Assembly (NCBI GenBank): GCA_964604155.1
Contig: CAZRXY010000148.1
Location: 1-8,574, forward strand
Direction of reading: 5' to 3'
Length of the DNA: 8,574 nucleotides
Source of the DNA: Stygibacter sp964604155
Lineage (GTDB): Bacteria; Cloacimonadota; Cloacimonadia; Cloacimonadales; TCS61
A program made the position numbers and the translations under genes. This document shows, piece by piece, positions 6,248 to 8,574 of this stretch; the first letter of the stretch is position 1, and every line of letters starts with the position of its first letter. The notes beneath the pieces are model-generated. The model searched no databases. It had not been told where the DNA came from and saw only the letters and a program-made list of their open reading frames with translations.

Positions 6248-7456
6248 TTAATTAAACAATCTTCTCACTTCTCCCTTTCCAACCAAACTCCACAAAATCC
6301 TGTAATTATTGTTTATGTAGCGAATTCTGCCGGCAACTATGGCAGGATGAATATTGTGTTTCCTGGCAAATTCAGTAACTTTTTGTTTTGAAAACTCCTC
6401 GAATAGTGATGCTGCTTCCAGATATTCATCTTTTATCAGGCTTTCTGATGCAAACTGGTCTGCTATTTCCTCTTCCAGATCATTTGCTGATATATCTAAT
6501 TCATCAAGATAGCATTCTCCATCACTTTCACCTAAATGTCTAAAAACATGCCCCAGTTCGTGAAACAAGGTAAACCAAAAATTATCAATCCTGTCATATC
6601 GCAAAGTAAGTGCAATCACTGGATTTTCGTCTTTTGCTCGAAATACTGCACCATCCAGATAAGTATGTGGCAAATTTGGCAGAATTACTAAATGCATTCC
6701 CTCTTTTTGCAAGTACTCCTTTGCCAGCTTTGGTCCCTCATCAAATATTGTAAGTGCCCTTAATTGCCGGATTATAGTTTGTTCATTATTTTTATCAAAT
6801 TTTCTACTCAAAGTGGTTTCATCGGCAATTTTACGACATCCAGCAATCCAGGCCGCCAGGGAATAATTATTCACGCGATCACTCATACGGGCATTCTGTC
6901 TGCAAAAGGTTTTACCTATTGCCACATCTATATATGGCATCAGCAATTCGCGTAGATAGAATTCTGCGTTATCTTTAATTTGGTTATAGGAAGCTTCAAC
7001 ATTCCGAAAGAAAACATTTTTAGCAGTTTTATACATCGCCTTGATGGGAAACTTGTCCCACTCGATTCCAAGAGGCTGGTTAATATAATCAAATTCCTCT
7101 TCCTTAACTAAGGCCTCTACTGGAATTTGAAGTCCCTTATGAAGAGCTCTTATCATTTTCAAAGTTAATGGACGCTTCCCATTAAGTATATTGGAAACAA
7201 CGCCTTTACTGCCAATATATGGAATCAGATCATTCTGTATCATATTCATCTGCTCCATGCGAAACTTGATTGCTGCAACTGCAGACGGTAATTCTGTCGG
7301 ATATGCCTTTTCTTCATATTCTTCAATCAGATGCGCAATCAATTCCATTTCCTCCCTGTCATCATGAGATAGTTCATCCATATCCATAAGTTCATCTAAT
7401 CGTTCAGATGCTATATCATAATCTGATTCATCTTCTATTATTTTGAACTTAAACAT
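6248..7456 (-). CDS. higA: HigA-type HTH antitoxin fused to ImmA/IrrE (M78) metallopeptidase
   Basis: A 402-residue protein with two parts. Residues 1-118 match the COG5499 type of HigA antitoxin: an acidic N-terminal helix region, LIEEYEEKAYP (43-53), then a Cro/cI-like HTH (about 67-115, including YIGSKGVVSNILNGKRPL) that should bind the operon's own promoter. The rest is an ImmA/IrrE-type zinc peptidase with an intact HELGH (299-303) and a candidate third-ligand region LEEEIADQFA (327-336). It is about three times the length of a plain HigA. ATG 7456 is preceded at five bases by AAGGAG (7462-7467) and lies within the 3' end of the toxin gene. It likely neutralises the HigB-type toxin and represses the operon. 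The peptidase may cleave a repressor or toxin, as in ImmA systems, but its target is unknown. Confidence 0.88.
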   Translation of the reverse strand: MFKFKIIEDESDYDIASERLDELMDMDELSHDDREEMELIAHLIEEYEEKAYPTELPSAVAAIKFRMEQMNMIQNDLIPYIGSKGVVSNILNGKRPLTLKMIRALHKGLQIPVEALVKEEEFDYINQPLGIEWDKFPIKAMYKTAKNVFFRNVEASYNQIKDNAEFYLRELLMPYIDVAIGKTFCRQNARMSDRVNNYSLAAWIAGCRKIADETTLSRKFDKNNEQTIIRQLRALTIFDEGPKLAKEYLQKEGMHLVILPNLPHTYLDGAVFRAKDENPVIALTLRYDRIDNFWFTLFHELGHVFRHLGESDGECYLDELDISANDLEEEIADQFASESLIKDEYLEAASLFEEFSKQKVTEFARKHNIHPAIVAGRIRYINNNYRILWSLVGKGEVRRLFN

Positions 7457-7749
7457 TTCGTCTCCTTTAGTTTGAGTTTCTCATACTCCTTATGTCTTCC
7501 TGCCCATCGTATTTTTGCAATTTGACTAATGAAATCAATCTTGACCACCAAACGATACTTATTGCCACAAATATTAAAAACAACACATCCTTTACCAATT
7601 ATGCCGGCATTCTTATACTGCCCCTTTAATTGATGCGGATTATCCCAGTTCGCTTTTTTGACCTCAAGCATAAATGCCCTTACTGCATCTCCTGCTTCAG
7701 GATATTCCTGAACAAATTTCCTAGTGATATTTTTACCTGCCACCTGCAT
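7438..7749 (-). CDS. higB: HigB-type toxin, RelE-superfamily mRNA interferase
   Basis: A 103-residue toxin of the HigB family, which cleaves mRNA on the ribosome. Family motifs are visible: NWDNPHQLKGQY (34-45), VVFNICGNKYRLVV (56-69) and KIRWAGRHKEYEKL (79-92), the last being the region where relatives usually have GTHxEYD. An Arg here takes the place of the usual Thr. The length is close to the family norm of about 95-110. ATG 7749 gives the expected N-terminus (short strand, then an aromatic-acidic helix with EYPEAGDAVRAF). Only a weak GTAAG precedes it. The gene overlaps the antitoxin by 19 bases, in the toxin-first order typical of higBA. The leader contains repeated TACATC motifs suitable for autoregulation. 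Confidence 0.88.
   Translation of the reverse strand: MQVAGKNITRKFVQEYPEAGDAVRAFMLEVKKANWDNPHQLKGQYKNAGIIGKGCVVFNICGNKYRLVVKIDFISQIAKIRWAGRHKEYEKLKLKETKCLSSK
7462..7467 (-). promoter_or_regulatory. Ribosome binding site of the antitoxin gene
   Basis: AAGGAG on the minus strand, five bases before ATG 7456 and inside the toxin reading frame. It fixes the antitoxin start. It is much stronger than anything ahead of the toxin ATG, so antitoxin should be made in excess. Confidence 0.75.
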
Positions 7750-7762
7750 CTTACCAACTTAC

Positions 7763-7834
7763 GGATGTACCATGTCGTGAGATACATCGCTCTACATCCT
7801 CACTTTATACCTGATCTTACATCAGTTATCTCAC
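7763..7834. promoter_or_regulatory. Repeat-rich leader between promoter and toxin start; likely operator region
   Basis: GTGAGATA (7777-7784) and TATCTCAC (7827-7834) form a perfect 8-base inverted repeat across 42 bases. GGATGTA (7763-7769) and TACATCC (7793-7799) form another. The hexamer TACATC or its complement occurs at 7764, 7783, 7793 and 7818. Such clustered dyads just downstream of a promoter are where a HigA-type HTH would be expected to bind, but no binding site is proven by sequence alone. Confidence 0.45.
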
Positions 7835-7844
7835 TTTGATGAAC

Positions 7845-7872
7845 AATATATATCAGTATAATATAATGTCAA
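7845..7872 (-). promoter_or_regulatory. Sigma-70-type promoter of the toxin-antitoxin operon
   Basis: On the minus strand a perfect -35 TTGACA (7872-7867) is followed, after 16 bases, by TATATT (7850-7845), five of six matches to the -10 consensus. Transcription would begin near 7838, leaving a leader of about 90 bases before the toxin ATG. It is the clearest promoter in the window and may drive the whole leftward cluster. Confidence 0.65.
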
Positions 7873-8292
7873 GTTATAATTTTGCAAACTTAATTTAGTT
7901 ATCATGAGACTGTTCACCATTATGTTGCCAATTTATATAACTTATCACTCAAGAAGCCTATAATCTACACCGGTTTTATGATCAGGCATCCCCCTCTGTT
8001 TTTTGAATTTATCGTTGCTCTAATTAACTGGGAAATAATGAATAAAGTGGTATTATCCTGGGTCAACTTTCCCGGAAATCTTCGAACATCAGAAAGGTTT
8101 TATCCGAAAGCTTTCAATCCAGCTAAGTTACTTTGCGGATGCGCGTTAGCTCTCCTCGATGGTGACGACTAATTGCTTTCTTGATCATTATTTCCACTTT
8201 TCAAATTGATTCCGGAGGTATGCCAGTAAATATAAAAAATATCTTTACATATTTTTAATATACTACATCTCTTGCTTATATGAGGTTTAATT
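7873..8292. other. Divergent intergenic region without a convincing gene
   Basis: About 420 bases between the leftward toxin-antitoxin promoter and the rightward transposase gene. The left half is AT-rich. A 64-codon open frame on the plus strand (7978-8172) has no ribosome binding site and no recognisable sequence. Around 8060-8170 the composition is richer in GC (for example TTTGCGGATGCGCGTTAG), which hints at a remnant of another origin. A weak promoter-like pair (TTGATT 8206-8211, AATATA 8229-8234, 17 bases apart) points toward the transposase. I could not find the insertion sequence's terminal repeat. Confidence 0.5.
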
Positions 8293-8574
8293 ATGATAAA
8301 TATCAAAAATAAAGACCAGCTTATGGTTCCAGGAATAGAATCCTGGGAAGGGATATTATCACCTGAAAAGATAAGATTACTTAAGAATTCCTGAGCTCAC
8401 ATCTTCAGAAATGTTATACTCCCCCAAATTCCTATGGACAAGATAATGAAGATATATTCTAAATCTATGGGTCGGCCTACGAAAGAGTTATACGCCTTGG
8501 TTGGAGCAGTAGTATTGCAAGAGATGTTTGACTTTACGGATGAAGAAACTGTAAGGAATATGTCATTTAATCAG
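8293..8574 (+). pseudogene. DUF772-type (IS1182-like) transposase, N-terminal part with in-frame stop, cut by window edge
   Basis: ATG 8293 follows GAGG (8282-8285) at a good distance. The frame runs 94 codons to the window edge and is broken only by TGA at 8392-8394, after residue 33. Sequence on both sides belongs together: VPGIESWEGILSPEKIRLLK before, and PMDKIMKIYSKSMGRPTKEL then YALVGAVVLQEMFDFTDEET after, which is the characteristic N-terminus of DUF772 transposases. The context suggests TGA replaced a Trp codon (TGG). All other genes here use TGG for Trp and none needs TGA as sense, so a point mutation is likelier than recoding. A restart at ATG 8434 is possible. The gene is probably inactive, and the rest of the element lies outside the window. 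Confidence 0.7.

Noticed and set aside
7978..8172. 64-codon plus-strand open frame in the intergenic region
   Set aside because: No ribosome binding site, no recognisable motif and uneven composition. It does not look like a gene, though the GC-richer part might be a remnant.
8221..8259. 12-codon plus-strand ORF ahead of the transposase (ATG 8220, after GGAGG)
   Set aside because: GGAGG is only one base from the ATG, too close to serve as its ribosome binding site, and the peptide has no recognisable character.

Overview
The window is AT-rich bacterial DNA, read almost entirely from the minus strand. Shine-Dalgarno sequences are strong (AAGGAG ahead of two genes), and GTG appears as a start codon. 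It looks like an accessory (defence/mobile) region of a Gram-negative-type, probably uncultured bacterium. The four-helix-bundle (S23-type) ORF set in GGGAGT-rich short repeats resembles what I associate with FCB-group or Cloacimonadota-like genomes. That assignment is a weak inference, because the window holds no marker gene.

Layout from right to left, which is the direction of transcription. At the right edge, on the plus strand, is the 5' part of a DUF772-type transposase with an in-frame TGA (8293 to the edge). About 420 bases without a convincing gene follow. A promoter at 7845-7872 then faces left into a HigB-type toxin gene, which overlaps by 19 bases an antitoxin gene fusing a HigA-type HTH to an ImmA/IrrE metallopeptidase. 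Next come a 114-codon orphan ORF with no good start and a short leader region holding inverted repeats and a possible AUG-less small ORF. The main module follows: a 938-aa SNF2-family helicase/ATPase (2842-5658) and, 10 bases downstream, a large Eco57I-type adenine-specific DNA methyltransferase (2831 to the left edge, at least 943 codons, truncated by the window).

The helicase and methyltransferase order and type match the drmD-drmMI start of class 1 DISARM, an anti-phage system. The rest of such a locus (drmA, drmB, drmC) would lie left of base 1 and cannot be seen. The toxin-antitoxin pair upstream reads in the same direction and may guard or regulate the module.

The most unusual item is inside the methyltransferase gene. 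A roughly 654-base insert (about 729-1382) carries a complete S23-type four-helix-bundle gene in a different frame of the same strand. The S23 gene lies between two arrays, each of four 15-base units. The methyltransferase frame nevertheless stays open through the whole insert, so the segment is dual-coding: an IVS-like element sits in a protein gene without breaking it.
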